Shown: positions 49,309-61,180, counted from the first letter of the stretch. The stretch: DNA of 64,000 nucleotides from Mesocentrotus franciscanus (GCA_037976565.1 CP137675.1:8379447-8443446), one strand, 5' to 3'. Notes: generated from the letters alone by a model not told the origin. A program made the numbers and translations.

Positions 49309-50805
49309 CTGTAGACAACAAAGAAGAAGAAAAAATCATCAAAAAAATGAAAAATTTTACAAGATACCTGATAAACACATGTACATGTACATGTATCATT
49401 TTACGTAAACTAATGGTACTCTTTCACATTCTTGAAGCCGAGACGTAAAGTAAAACCCAAGTGACATATTTATCAAAAGAGGAAATTTGCTAATAATTAC
49501 AACCATGTTTGCTCGAGATTTAAAATAGAGAGAAGACAGAGAAACAGCTTCTCTTTCAATACACTATAAAGCAATTATTCTTCTTAGAATTTCTAATTTG
49601 TTTGTATCACATTGAGATTCAAGCACTATTCAAAATTTCAAATTCTTTCATTTTCCCTTTGAAATGTTAAACAGTACTTTTAAATACCAGAAGTATAACA
49701 TTTTCATGAAATAAACATCATACATACATAACAGCATGAATATATTAACTTGGATTGTTACCATACATAGAAATGCACTAAAAGGAATTATACATAGATC
49801 TTTAAAATGCAACACAAATGCCCCGGTAGGGAACAAAAAATTGACAGTTTTCACCACAGGCTAGATATAAGGGTTGAAGTCTGCACCTTCCTTGCTAATT
49901 AATGATTTACTCTGCTAAGAAATATCATATCTACACAGCCCTGAGTGACATCAGAGATGACACTGAACAATATTGTAGATATGGTATCCAAAATTCACAC
50001 CCTGTTCAGATGAGAAAATCTATATGTTTGCGCAATAAATCCATAACTAGACAATTTTTTTATTAAATTAGCTTTATACTAGGGCTACTAACAGGATTTT
50101 AGTGCACAATCTTAAAGATATTAAATATGGAAACTCCCCAAATTTTCAAATTAAGCAGAGGCCAATGCATACATTCATATAAACACTAGAAATCAGAATC
50201 CCTGAGAATATAGAACTTTTCTGTAAAGCCCTGCTTATGAAAACTTGTCAGACTGAAACATCATACATTAAGATAATCTTAAAGCAAAACATACAGTAAT
50301 AAAATTGTTTGGGCATTGTTTCATACAAGAACTATTGTGGACAAAGCACATAAACATCCTATCACACAAGTAATGTACAGCTAGGCTGAGCTTAGTATGA
50401 TCACTCCTTGGTATGAGCAGCACATACTGTACATGACCTAACTCCACCAGAAGAACCTACACATAGTAGGCAGTACATAACTGTGCAGTGTGCACTCCTA
50501 CAAAAAAAAAGCTTCTTTAATTGTTTCTTTATACTCTTCTAAAGACGATGTTTTCACTCATGTAAATGGGTCCTGATGGTGATGATCCTTAATCAAAGGT
50601 CAAACATGCCCATTCCTATATGTCAAATCATCTGTGGGTGTGAATTACAAAACATGCTGCACACATTTTGCCACTTGCCCTGTGAGAAATGGAAGAAAGC
50701 CATAGAGTGGAATCAATTTCTAGGCAACAGTGATCTTGACAAGGAGCCCATCTTAATGCAAGGAGACGATGAATGACGTACAACAGCTGATGAGCCCAAG
50801 GTAGC
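49309..50805 (-). other. Intron upstream of the coding exon
   Basis: AT-rich sequence with a CATGTACATGTACATGTA run near 49379. No exon or other feature was supported. Confidence 0.5.
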
Positions 50806-50961
50806 TCTCACCATTCTCAAACATCAATAGAGACCTTATAAATGTATTCATGAATTGGCACCACTTTATCTGCAAGAACTAATCCAGGAATACAAACCCT
50901 CATGCAATCTACAGTCATCTTCACAATAAAACCTCTTGTCTACTTCGGTGTCAACTCTTTA
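50806..50961 (+). pseudogene. LINE reverse-transcriptase C-terminal remnant, 5' part
   Basis: Conceptual translation gives a run resembling YKCIHELAPLYLQELI, then SCNLQSSSQ, the conserved C-terminal block of CR1/L2-like retrotransposon proteins. In-frame stops and frame shifts show it is dead. The remnant is interrupted at 50962 by a palindromic element and resumes at 51783. Confidence 0.7.
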
Positions 50962-50963
50962 TA

Positions 50964-51780
50964 CCCCCTTCACATACACAGATTTTTCTTACGAGTCCTT
51001 ACGGATCGCCAACTCAAAGTCAATCGCAAGCATCCGTAAATAACTTGCTGTTATCCGTAAAAAAATTGTAACAACTCGCAACAACTCGCAGACACTCTTA
51101 AGGATCTGTGAAAGGAGAGGCAAATTTTTTGACATGTCAAAAATCTTCTTACAATTGTCCACGGATTGATTTTTCCCTAAATAACTCGTAACAATCCGTA
51201 AGTGTCGTAAACCGCTCGCAACAACACGTAACCATCTGTAAACTGCTCGCAAGAATCCGTAAATGACTGGAAACAATTTTTTGAACGATTTATTACGGTT
51301 ATTTTACGATTTGTTTAAGGATTATTTACCGATTATTACAAGTGCTTACAGTGTACGTGTTGTTTACGATTTCATTCAGGTCGTGTTACGATGGCTTTAC
51401 GGATTGTTGCGAGTTATTACGAGCACTTTACGTGTAGTTATGAGTACTTTACAAATAGATACGTATACTTTACGTATTCTTACATATTGTTTACGATTTA
51501 GGGAAGGTATAAAAGCTGCAAAATCGTAAGGACTCGTGAATACTCGTAACTATTCGTAACAACAGTTGCTCGTAGTTATCCGTGACAACTCGTAACAAAT
51601 CATGGAAATTTGCCATAAATACATCGTAATAACTCGTAATAATCCGTAATAAATCGTAATAACTCGTAACAACTCTTAAATCGGTCGTAAAAGTGGTCAA
51701 ATCGTAAGGATCTGTGAAAGATCTGTGAATTTGTGCAATCCGTAAGGACTCGTAAGGAATATCTGTGTATGTGAAGGGGG
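50964..51780. mobile_element. TA-flanked palindromic element full of CGTAA motifs, 817 bp
   Basis: TIRs of about 45 bases start CCCCCTTCACATACACAGAT at both ends and are flanked by TA on each side (50962-50963 and 51781-51782), as in Tc1/mariner-type insertions. The interior is built from degenerate short units around CGTAA (ACTCGTAACAA, ATCCGTAA). The motif reads CGTAA at 51000-51265, TTACG at 51290-51500 and CGTAA again at 51525-51760. No transposase frame exists. It interrupts a LINE remnant. Confidence 0.85.
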
Positions 51781-51782
51781 TA

Positions 51783-51913
51783 TTAATGGTCATCGCTCTG
51801 TTTGCAAAGCTTCCGCTGAACTTTGAAACAAACTACTTTTACATGTCAAAAACTGCCAGACTGTCAACCAATTCAAAACTCGTCTTAAGACACATTTATT
51901 CAAAATTGCATGA
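51783..51913 (+). pseudogene. LINE reverse-transcriptase C-terminal remnant, 3' part
   Basis: The frame reads GHRSVCKASAEL, then NKLLLHVKNCQTVNQF and KTRLKTHLFKIA before a TGA at 51911. This is the usual end of CR1/L2-like ORF2 proteins. The conserved Trp after AEL is a stop codon here. It continues the remnant at 50806-50961. Confidence 0.75.
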
Positions 51914-51932
51914 ATAATCTCTGAAACATATT

Positions 51933-52877
51933 CCTTAAAGAGAAGGTTCATTGATTTTAAAAAGTAACTTTATTGGCATTATTGCAACGGTGAAACTTTG
52001 ATTGGACAAGGTTATCAAAATTCAATGCTTGGAAACATTTGAAGTAATGATTATTATCAATTACAAAACGCTTAAATACAGCCCCCGGATAGCACCTGAA
52101 AAGCTCTCCGAGCGCTGCTGAGATGTGTGACGTCACATGTTGAACATGATTTGGACAAGCAGACGATGTCCCATGACATCTCACACATTTTTAGTGCCTG
52201 TTATGTCATCTTGTTTTCAGTTATTTCTCTTACTTCATTACCCTCAGGCTAAATTTTTAATCTATTGCCTCACTCTAAACCCCGCGCATGGTATTATTTT
52301 GATGAAAACGCAAGGATAACAAAATTAAGGAATCCGTCGCTTGTAAACAAAATAAGACGCCATTGTATTTTCAGCTGCATGCACCGCGGTATGTTCGGCG
52401 TTTAAAGAGGAAACAAATGCCTTCCACGCTATCATTTCTGAGGGTTGAATTTGAAAGTGTGGTTTCTTTGATTGTTTATTAAACTCTATCCTGTGTATTT
52501 ACAAACAAAAGAATTTAGTTATCATAATCGGGGTCATATCCCTTTTTGAATGGTGTAAAATTCCATCCCATTTATATACACTAAACTCATTATAATTTGA
52601 GAAATAATAGCATTGCAATTATGTTCATTCTTTATGGGATGTCGTCTGCTTGGGCAGGATTGGTTCATATTGTGACGGCATTAAAACATCGTTATTTTTC
52701 TGGCCAATCTCTCGCATATCCCAGATGCTATGGAGGTGGTTTTATTTGTATTTTTATAAATCACCCGATATGTAGTTGACTTAAAACTTGTACGATGGCT
52801 ATCTGTTAGCTTACCAGTTTCTAGTGAAACGTTATTTGCCATATTTGTGATTTTCTTTGAACCGGCACTTTAAGACC
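51933..52877. mobile_element. TTAA-flanked MITE, about 940 bp
   Basis: TTAA then AGAGAAGGTTC at the left (from 51936), and GAACCGGCACT then TTAA at the right (to 52874). The left end matches the right end of the element nested at 57068-57467. An 8-mer AACATATT is also repeated just outside (51925-51932 and 52878-52885), so a hAT-like 8-bp duplication is an alternative reading. The interior has no long frame. Confidence 0.65.
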
Positions 52878-52885
52878 AACATATT

Positions 52886-54015
52886 TGTTGATGTAGATAA
52901 TAGCAAATGAGTTTTATATCACAATTAAAAGATATACTATAGTTCACAATAAAATGGTAAGAACTCATAGTATTCATATCTGGTGGATAAATAAGGAGAT
53001 AGATTAAGCTCCAAAATTTGCATTTCTCAAAAATATGAATAGTCCTGATCCTAAAAATACATGTTTGAAGTATGTATTAAACATACTTTCATTTTTGACC
53101 CTCTTGGGGACACATTTGGTATATGTTTAAAAAACCAGTGCCATATATCCTTTTGTACTTTTATGGTTTGTTTCATTCCATATATTTCTTGTGTCCACAA
53201 TTTGCTACACTTGTAAAATACATAATTAAATACATAAATGGCCTTTCTGTCATACATAAAATTTAAATGCTAAATGAAAAACTTTTCCTGCTTATATCTC
53301 CTACTATTTTAATTATTAATATTGTTTTCAACCACTGCAAGGGAGTCGATTAAACAAGAATTTTGTCAATGGTTAGACTCCAACTGAGTTTCTCCCCCAA
53401 AAAATATAAATGGAGGCAAGAAATTAGAGTTCTGTATAGTATAGGCGTTGAAAATGGACATTATGATTATTCTGAGATGCAGCACAGATCTCTGAACCAG
53501 AGATGTTCTTCATAAATGTGCGTTCTAGATCATATTGACCAAGGTGTCTTCTCCAGAAAAAACGAAGACGTGCCAAATCTCCTTTGACAATAAAGAAAGA
53601 CACACCATTCTACTTCAAAACCATTCTAGGGCTTGAAATCAGGTTACTCCTGGAAACACTAGACCTCTGCAAAATCGGACTGATGGGAGCGATGGATCAA
53701 AACAAAAATCCAATAGAAGATGTGAGCCAACATGTGACATTTAATTTCTCCGCAGATTCTTCAACATACAAAGCACATTGACACAAACCTACCTCTTCAA
53801 ATCCTAACACCGTTCTATAAATGTTGGGTCCATATATAAAGCACAGCATCCATACAAGGTTTTATATTTTTCTAGAAATTATAAAAGTTTAATTAAAAAG
53901 GCAATTATTACTGCTACACTGCAAATATGTGATATAAATGCATAGATCCTAAAACGTTTAATTTTGTTAGTCATGATATTATCGCTATCTATTCATATTG
54001 AATTATATCTATCGT
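52886..54015. other. Gene-free interval
   Basis: AT-rich, no supported feature. Confidence 0.4.
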
Positions 54016-54099
54016 ATTGTCTTTTTCGAGCTGAAAAGGCACGGCTCATATACTACATGTATAACACAGAGTTAATTCCTTTCTGGCTCTGAACAATAA
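54016..54099. repeat. Dispersed hairpin repeat, copy 7 (diverged)
   Basis: The right arm (GAGTTAATTCCTTTCTGGCT, CTGAACAATA) is clear. The left arm (ATTGTCTTTTTCGAGCTGAA) is drifted but still complementary over much of its length. Confidence 0.55.
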
Positions 54100-54643
54100 A
54101 TGGAATTACATTTGTCACTAAATTATTCATGTCTAATTCAAAGGCAATTTTCACTTTCACACCAAATTCTTTCAAAAACAAACCTTAAGCCAAACCTGAT
54201 CACGATTTCTACAAAATGAAAGTGGCAAATATATAGGAAAGATAAAACTGTGAACCACTGAATAAGTAGGAACCAATCAATGAATATTGGGCAAAGGAAT
54301 TTCTGATAATCATTTCCAAAATGAAAACAAAAATATGTGGTGAAATACACTGGAACTGCAATGGTTTGACATTAAGATAAATATGCATTGTTCAATTCCA
54401 ATCAATCATACGCGAAACACATATAGAAATATCACCTCTAATATTTCTAACCCTCCCGGTTCCTCTTGACAAAGCTAGCTTGAGGGGTAGAGGAATTCTC
54501 ACCTTCAGCCTACATATTCAGGGTTTTTCACACTTTCATCAAGGTGTGAAATTACTTGTCAATGATGCATTGACACTCCTCTTGTCTCCTGCATCTTCCA
54601 AACACCAGTTCACTTCATCCATCTCTCTCTCTCTCTCTCTCTA

Positions 54644-55524
54644 GGCGCATTTATACTGTCAAATACCTCATTTTGAAAAATCGCGATGTTTCGTGCACCC
54701 GTTACACTTGTGCCGAAACATCACCGACTGAGCTGCTCAGTGATGTTTTGGCGTGTTTTGTTGGTAATGCGCATGCGCGGTCTTCCCAATGTAAAATGCT
54801 CGATCATACAGCGAGTCTAGCACAAACCAGTCATGCACGATAACGGTACGTGTGACTACATGGACTACATGTTACCGCACGCACCCTATAGATGGGACTA
54901 CATTTACGCTTCCGTGAATGTTTGGCCATGGGTTTGTTGATGACATTGCCTTCGATTTCTTCCCGAAACAACCGTGGATATAGAATTATGAGAAGATATT
55001 TGGAAGAGAGCTTTGTTTTCCTTTGATTTATCACGTACAAAAGTATCGATCTGGTGTAATGACGGAAAATATGAAAAATACTGAAATATTTCGCCCAGTT
55101 TTCGCATATTAAAACAGGGTTTGACAACTATTTGCAATATTTATGAGTTAGAACAACTCTTCTTCTTCCATTTGACATTTTAATCATTTCATTTGGTGGT
55201 TTCTAAAGCGAGATTTTACAGTTTAGCTGAGACTCTTTCGTAGCGGTTCAGCGTAAACAAGTTGTTTACTTTATGCAAATAAGGCTTCAAGGACGAAAGC
55301 TAGCCACGTTTCTAAAGTCATGTGACCTAAAATCGCGATTTTACAAGTGCAAGCGTTTATACTTGCGAAACACGCCAAAATATGCCAAAAGATCACACTT
55401 CGTTTTGGAATGTTTCGGGCTAGGCTTTTTGCCGGTAAAGCGTAGTTGCCTTGGTAACATCACTGAAACATCGCGGTCCGGCTCGGCATTTTTTGGCGTG
55501 TTTGGATGACAGTGTAAATGCCCC
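54644..55524. mobile_element. TIR element of 881 bp inserted in a (CT)n tract
   Basis: The left end GGCGCATTTATACTGTCAAA, right end inward GGGGCATTTACACTGTCATC. CT repeats flank both sides, so it probably inserted into a microsatellite. The subterminal regions also pair (GATGTTTCG, GGCGTGTTT). A perfect GCGCATGCGC lies at 54769-54778. The ends resemble those of the element at 59008. No transposase frame. Confidence 0.8.
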
Positions 55525-55740
55525 TTCTCTCTCTCTCTCTCTCCCTCCCTCTCTCTCTCCCTCCCTCTCTCTCTATCTTTATATATCTCTCTCTCTCTCT
55601 GTCTCTTTCCCTACCTCCCCCTCTCCCTCCCTGTCTATCATTCTCATCACTTGATTTAATTTAACCAACTCCTTCTTATCTGTTTCTCTATTCCACTCTC
55701 TCTATTCATCCATATATCTCTCTCTCTCTCTTTATATCTT
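55525..55740. repeat. CT-rich microsatellite tract
   Basis: CT, CCCT and CTCTAT units; the right-hand part of the microsatellite split by the element at 54644. 55741-56566 shows nothing else of note. Confidence 0.85.
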
Positions 55741-56568
55741 TATGTTCATATGTGCTTCGTTCTTGAAATTATTATTCTTTTTCAGATCATTTGATCCAAT
55801 ATACATGTACATGTATTTCCAAATTGTTCATTTAAGGTCCATATTGTTTACATGTACATACTAATAAAAAAAGTAAACACACGGCCATCAAGATAAATCA
55901 TTGTCGATCTGTGTTATGAAGCTTTAATACCCCAGCCTGAAATGATTCAATTGTTCTTCACTTATATTTTTACAAAGGTTTTTTTTCGAAAACTCACATG
56001 CCAACCATAAATATCCTGAGGCGGAAGGTGCTTCCGCTCTTAGAATCCAGACAGGCTTTCCAGTTTCCCTCATCAGCCTCAATCCCCTCGACTATGAAAA
56101 ATGATAAGACTTTAAAAAATTGGGCAGACTCGTGCTGTTTACACTGTCAAACATCACCTCCGACGCACTGTTTACCCGACTTCTCGCTTCGGCTTTAAGG
56201 AGCCGCCATCTTCCCCTCCCTCATCTACAAATCACCAGCAATCAGAGTTCAGTTCTCGTCCCATTTTAAATGCTAATTGTCCTGATTCCAGTGCAGGCGC
56301 ATGAAATGGGCGTGCAATTAGAACGTCATTAAATGCACAGCATGCCCCCCAACTACAAGCCAGGAACATGAGCTGAATATCTTAACATCTGGTCACCGAA
56401 GATGGATGTTATGGAGAATCAGGGAGGATCTACGAATTAGACAAGACTTCAATATGGAATCTATGTAGAGAAAAGAGATTGAGTCGAGGCATCCCAGATC
56501 ATAATTTCCTAACCATCTTATTGCAATATTCCGTCTCTCCTCTGAGTTACACACTATGATCCCATTCT

Positions 56569-57509
56569 CTTAAAGATACTATGTCCCATTTGCAGCCAAC
56601 ATCAAATTCTGTAGAACTTTGCAGGAATTATGAATATGTCAGGTATGTCCTATCTGTGAAATTTAAACGTTAGCAGTGTCCTATTATTCAAATTATGCAA
56701 GGAAACCTGTTTACTTTCTAGACTTCACTGTCAGACACTATTGAGTGACTGACTGACTTTTTTCTTTCTTTGGTAATAACATACATAAAATGAGCTGTAA
56801 AAGTACATGAGCATTTGTCTACATCAATAACCCACTTCTTGTAATGGCCAAAATTAAACTGATTGAATCTTTGCGCAGCACAAAACGTACGACCATTTAG
56901 TACAAGGGTCTGAAAATCAACCTATTTAAAATGATTGCAATCACTAAAGTCGATTCGACAACTAATGCTCGTTATTTTCCCACTAAAAGACATTTTCAAG
57001 CCCCTTCGTTTTGAGGGAATTTTGAGGGAAGTTCTAAATTAGTATTATCTTTCAAATGCGTTGGAATTTAAAGATAAAGTTTAGTTCTGGTCATGCGATT
57101 GCATTGTGAAAGACACGGTGTGGAATCGATCAGAAAAGGTTGATCATCTAGGATTCTAGGATATAAGTACTGGTGTGTACTGCAAGATTCTGAGATCATC
57201 AAAATGCTAAAAAATTTGGCCCAGTCTTGGTAAAGTTACAAGCACTGTACACAGAAATATGTATATGGGACTACACGAACATGTGGCATAAAAATCCGTC
57301 CCAATTTTTATGCTGTTACATGCCATATTTAGAATGTTAAGGCATTTGAAGAGCCACACTTTTCAGGGAACATTTTTTATCTTATGTTCTTCCACACTTG
57401 CATGATAACAATGATAACGCTCACAAATTATTTTTCACCTCTTCCCAGAACTCAACCTTCTCTTTAACCTTTATTTTTTTGGCCTGCAAATGGGACATAG
57501 CACCTTTAA
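56569..57509. mobile_element. TATGTCCC MITE, copy with nested insert
   Basis: The left end TTAAAGATACTATGTCCC, right end inward TTTAAAGGTGCTATGTCCC, with CATTTGCAG following in both. It aligns with 32846-33293 except for the 400-bp element at 57068-57467 and a short extra stretch near 56690-56755. TTAA lies at both ends. Confidence 0.85.
57068..57467. mobile_element. Nested TTAA MITE with visible empty site
   Basis: The junctions read GGAAT-TTAA-AGATAAAG and CTTCTCT-TTAA-CCTT. The uninterrupted copy at 33.25 kb reads GGAATTTAACCTTTTC, so a single TTAA was duplicated on insertion. The left 200 bases match the element at 11050. TTAA duplication is the hallmark of piggyBac-type transposition. 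Confidence 0.85.
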
Positions 57510-58005
57510 AGACCCTATCCGATGAAAATATGGAAAGCTGAATAAACGTACAATACAAATATATAGTAATACAAAATATTTTACCTTTGAGTACTGCACA
57601 TTTAAGCAAATTAAAACCTCATTTCCCACACCCCTCCAAATTACGAGTCAACAGGGGTCAAATTTGCTGCTGTTACGGTGTCAACATAACATGTGGACCC
57701 AATCGGCTCGCCTACATGTATCTAGCTGAGGCGATGAACCGTACTTAATTAATTCATAGTCATTGTGAATATGCGTAATCCACATAAGATGACGTCATTA
57801 TAAAGTTAAAGACAGCTAGTTTTTAGGTCGACAACTTCCAATTTTTCAAAGCTTTAGATTTCAAGTTTTTCAAAGAGCTGTTACTTGTCTGAGGGACACT
57901 AAGATAGCATATATAATTGATATCATTGTAATCTTTGGCTTAGAAGCTGTCCGTTGATAAATAATTCATCTAAATTTCATTTCACACTTCCGACAGGGCC
58001 TTTAA
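57506..58005. mobile_element. Further TTAA-flanked TIR element
   Basis: TTAAAGACCCTATCCGATGA at the left and, inward from the right, TTAAAGGCCCTGTCGGAAGT. It shares its left TTAA with the end of the preceding element. The interior is AT-rich without a frame. Confidence 0.6.
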
Positions 58006-58499
58006 CATTATGTACATGTACAATCAGGCCTTCATTTGTTCAATTTTTGTTGAATCCTTTACCTTTATTGTGCCTAAATCAGTTGATCTGATACAGACTT
58101 ATGGGATCTCTTTTTACAACGATCAACATCCTTGCATATTATAATTTACATCAGGTATCTGAGCCTCTTTTTCCATGCAAGTAAATAGTGCCTTGTACTC
58201 CTCTAGAATTCCAATGAAAATACCTTTGTGGTGATTTGACACTGTTTGCTGCTGTCATTTTCAAACATAAAATCAGAGTTTTTTTCACTGTAAGTTGATC
58301 AGTTATTTGCAAGATTTCACACATAATTTGTATGCCAAGCATTGGTTTTATATCCAATAACCTGTTTATATGCCACTATCATATTGACTGATTCACTCAT
58401 CAAAAATCTGCAATAAATCTGCATAAATCAAAAGATTACATGACACATGATCTAACAAAATTTCTCTACATTAAATTTAATGCACTAACTAAATTCCTT

Positions 58500-58620
58500 G
58501 CTCTAACCCTGGACCAGAAACAATATAACACTATCCCTAACCTTAAATATAATCTAAAACCCAAGTGCAACCCTATAATACTAACCCTACAGCTTTGATA
58601 CAAAAAGCCGGTACAATGTC
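58500..58620. repeat. Dispersed CCTAA-containing repeat, copy 2
   Basis: CTAACCCTGGACC, CACTATCCCTAACC and ATCTAAAACCCAAGTGCAAC; matches 45121-45250 in order and orientation with many substitutions. Confidence 0.6.
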
Positions 58621-58621
58621 A

Positions 58622-58870
58622 GATCATCATCACCATCATCATCATCATCATTTATTAAAGTCAGCATTTTCCCTCTAACTGACTTCGTGCCATGATGACA
58701 CTCCCTCCCTCCATTTCTTGTCTTGAGACCTTTAATTTAGACCAACCTTACTGCTTTCTTTCATCACCTTATCTTTCCATGAAATCTTTGGCCTTCCTTT
58801 TACCCTCTTATGCCATCCACTTTCAGATCCCTTGCTTTTTTTTACAGGTTCATCATCTTCTCTTCTTAAC
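58622..58870 (-). pseudogene. RTE-like LINE 3' remnant with (ATG)n tail
   Basis: On the minus strand the translation includes GRPKISWKDKVMKESSKVGL, then WRE, resembling the GRPR-x-RW...DL..LG...WR C-terminal block of RTE-like elements. It is followed by stops and an ATGATGATG tail (58654 down to 58622). Frame breaks show that it is dead. Confidence 0.6.
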
Positions 58871-59007
58871 ACATGACCCATCTACTATCTATCTCAAATC
58901 AAAAAGCAATATGCCAGATATCAATGTCTGGTGACTTTTCATGCATATATGCCATTCATAAATTCAACAGAAACCTGAACATGCATTACCTTTTGCCCAA
59001 GTGACTA

Positions 59008-59414
59008 GGGTTGCGTTTATTGTCCAATTATTTGCCTAGAATCAGTGTTTTCAAACGTCTTTCAGGTAAATTTTTAAGGTGATAAACGCAAAACCTTTTT
59101 CAAACGTCTTTAGATATGGGCATATTGTAACGCCGAAAAAAGTGCGTTTTAAATGTGACATACAGCCAGAATCACGTTTCTGAGACATGATAAACGCAAA
59201 GCTGTTTAGAACCCCACATACAAATCGGACCTTCCCATGCTAATCTGCTTCCCAGGTCAAACGGCGCAAAACAGCTGCGCAGAGACAAGGCCTTTATTTC
59301 GAATGATGAAGAGTCGATAAACGCGACATCCCGCAAAACACGTTCGTATAGTAGGGTTCGATATGTACATATAGAAACGCTGATTCTGAGTGGCAAGACA
59401 CGATAAACGCACCC
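59008..59414. mobile_element. TIR element of about 407 bp
   Basis: The left end GGGTTGCGTTTATTGTCC, right end inward GGGTGCGTTTATCGTGTC, with AGAATCAG following in both. ATAAACGC recurs in the interior. The ends resemble the GCATTTATACTGTC end of the element at 54644. Confidence 0.75.
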
Positions 59415-60392
59415 ACTGATAACTTTAATACATTTACATGAGTCATTATTGCTAGCAGTCATCCCTTCACAATTAAAAAGTTAGATGTGTTCCTAAGCAA
59501 TGGAAGGGTAGAATAGTGCTTATATGCACAATGTCATTTTCGAGGTCTTGCATACAATTAATATACCGGTATGATGAATACAGGCTGTGACCATATATGT
59601 AAATTATGTCTGGTGCTGATTCCTGTACAGTACTTCATGCTATATGGACATGTAGAAAAGCCTCTTATAGAATGAATTATTCAAGAGGGCTTACTTAAAG
59701 CCTTCTAATGATCCAACACAAAATGGCACAGTGGTTTAGGACTTGCATTGATCTACATACAACTACAAACCAACTTGGCAAGAAATGGAAATTTATGCGC
59801 ATAAAATCTTCCTGATTAAGCTACTGATTTGGTGTTAGTAAGTGTCGGGACTACAGGGCAGAAAACAATCAAGGTAAACAGATCTCCCCATTTTGTTAAG
59901 ATCTTACGAGTATCAGCAAAGTACATATTGGGTACCTTTATTTTGTCTTTGATTTTAGGATATTATATGTATTTAAATTAAATTCTCACTGATGAATATC
60001 TGAAGTTCAGAACATACCTACGGTTAGCAAACTTAGCAATTCATTCATTTTCCCCTACAGTCTGAGTCATATCAATTCATGCTGTATATTTAATTTTTTG
60101 TTAAACTTCAATATTCCAGTACTCAACTTTTATGGCCTTCTTGAAATACCCTTCTTATATGATTGAATATAAATTAAAATTCTTATTTAGTGTTTTTTCC
60201 CTCTTTTTTTTGTTGGTCTTGTTACATAAATATTGTAATGCACCATTGAGTATATTTGTACAAAATATATCAATATATTTTCCTTTGAAAAGTCAGATAA
60301 TTCAATGATATTCACCTTAGCTTGGTGATGGTCAACAAACTTGAATATAACTGTTATGACATTTTTTAAATTCAACACTTGAAGTTAATATC

Positions 60393-60465
60393 ATCTGTTG
60401 AGAGCCAGAAGGATGTTACCATATTAGTTTACACTGAGTTATGCTCTCCTGTTTCTCAACAGATA
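60393..60465. repeat. Dispersed hairpin repeat, copy 8
   Basis: ATCTGTTGAGAGCCAGAAGG on the left, and CTCCTGTTTCTCAACAGAT on the right. The outer ten bases pair perfectly; the inner part of the right arm has drifted. Confidence 0.75.
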
Positions 60466-60878
60466 ATAATTATATTTCAAAAACACATGCCACACTGAAT
60501 GGGTTTAAGAAAACAAAAACACCGCAAAATTAAGAAGATGGCTGAGTGAAACTACACACGGTGAATGTTAACTAATTATTCACTCCGCCGGTACGTACTC
60601 CTGAGTCACAGCTCAGTGTATGACTAGCTGCACATTGATTAGACTTTCAAATCTAATTCAGAGGGTGCAAGGGGATTCCATTAATATCTAATGTAAAGCA
60701 GATTACGTCTGCACTGCCAGGTAGCATTGCATGCTAGAATACACACACAATTTGCTCATGCACAATGTACTCATTTCGTCAGCATGAAAGACGAATCATG
60801 AAAGACTAAAAAAGAGATGAATCGCATCGCTTCTACTCTGCGAAAATAAAATATGCAGGAGCGGCGAGCGATTAAGAT

Positions 60879-61180
60879 CTGGGGGATGTTTCACAAAGAT
60901 CCTAAGTTGAACTTATCTTTAAGTTGGACTTAACAATTATGGAAAGCTCTTCGCATCTTTGAAAATATTTTTGTAAAAGTTCTTTTAAAATGTTGATTCA
61001 AATCATTCATATTTTCTATGATCAAGGAGATTTCATGTTCTTGATGTGGAATTTATGAAAAGTCTAAAATACTTTAATTTTTGCATTTGAATATATTTTA
61101 TTTTAAAGCTACAAATGGCTCTCCATAATGTTTAATTCCAACTTAGTGTTAAGTTCGATCTTCGTGAAACACCCCCCTGG
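60879..61180. mobile_element. CTGGGGGG MITE, copy 2
   Basis: CTGGGGGATGTTTCACAAAG on the left, and CCAGGGGGGTGTTTCACGAA inward on the right, followed by CTTAA-type steps and TTATGGA in both arms. Same family as 44770-45050, with a different interior. Confidence 0.85.
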
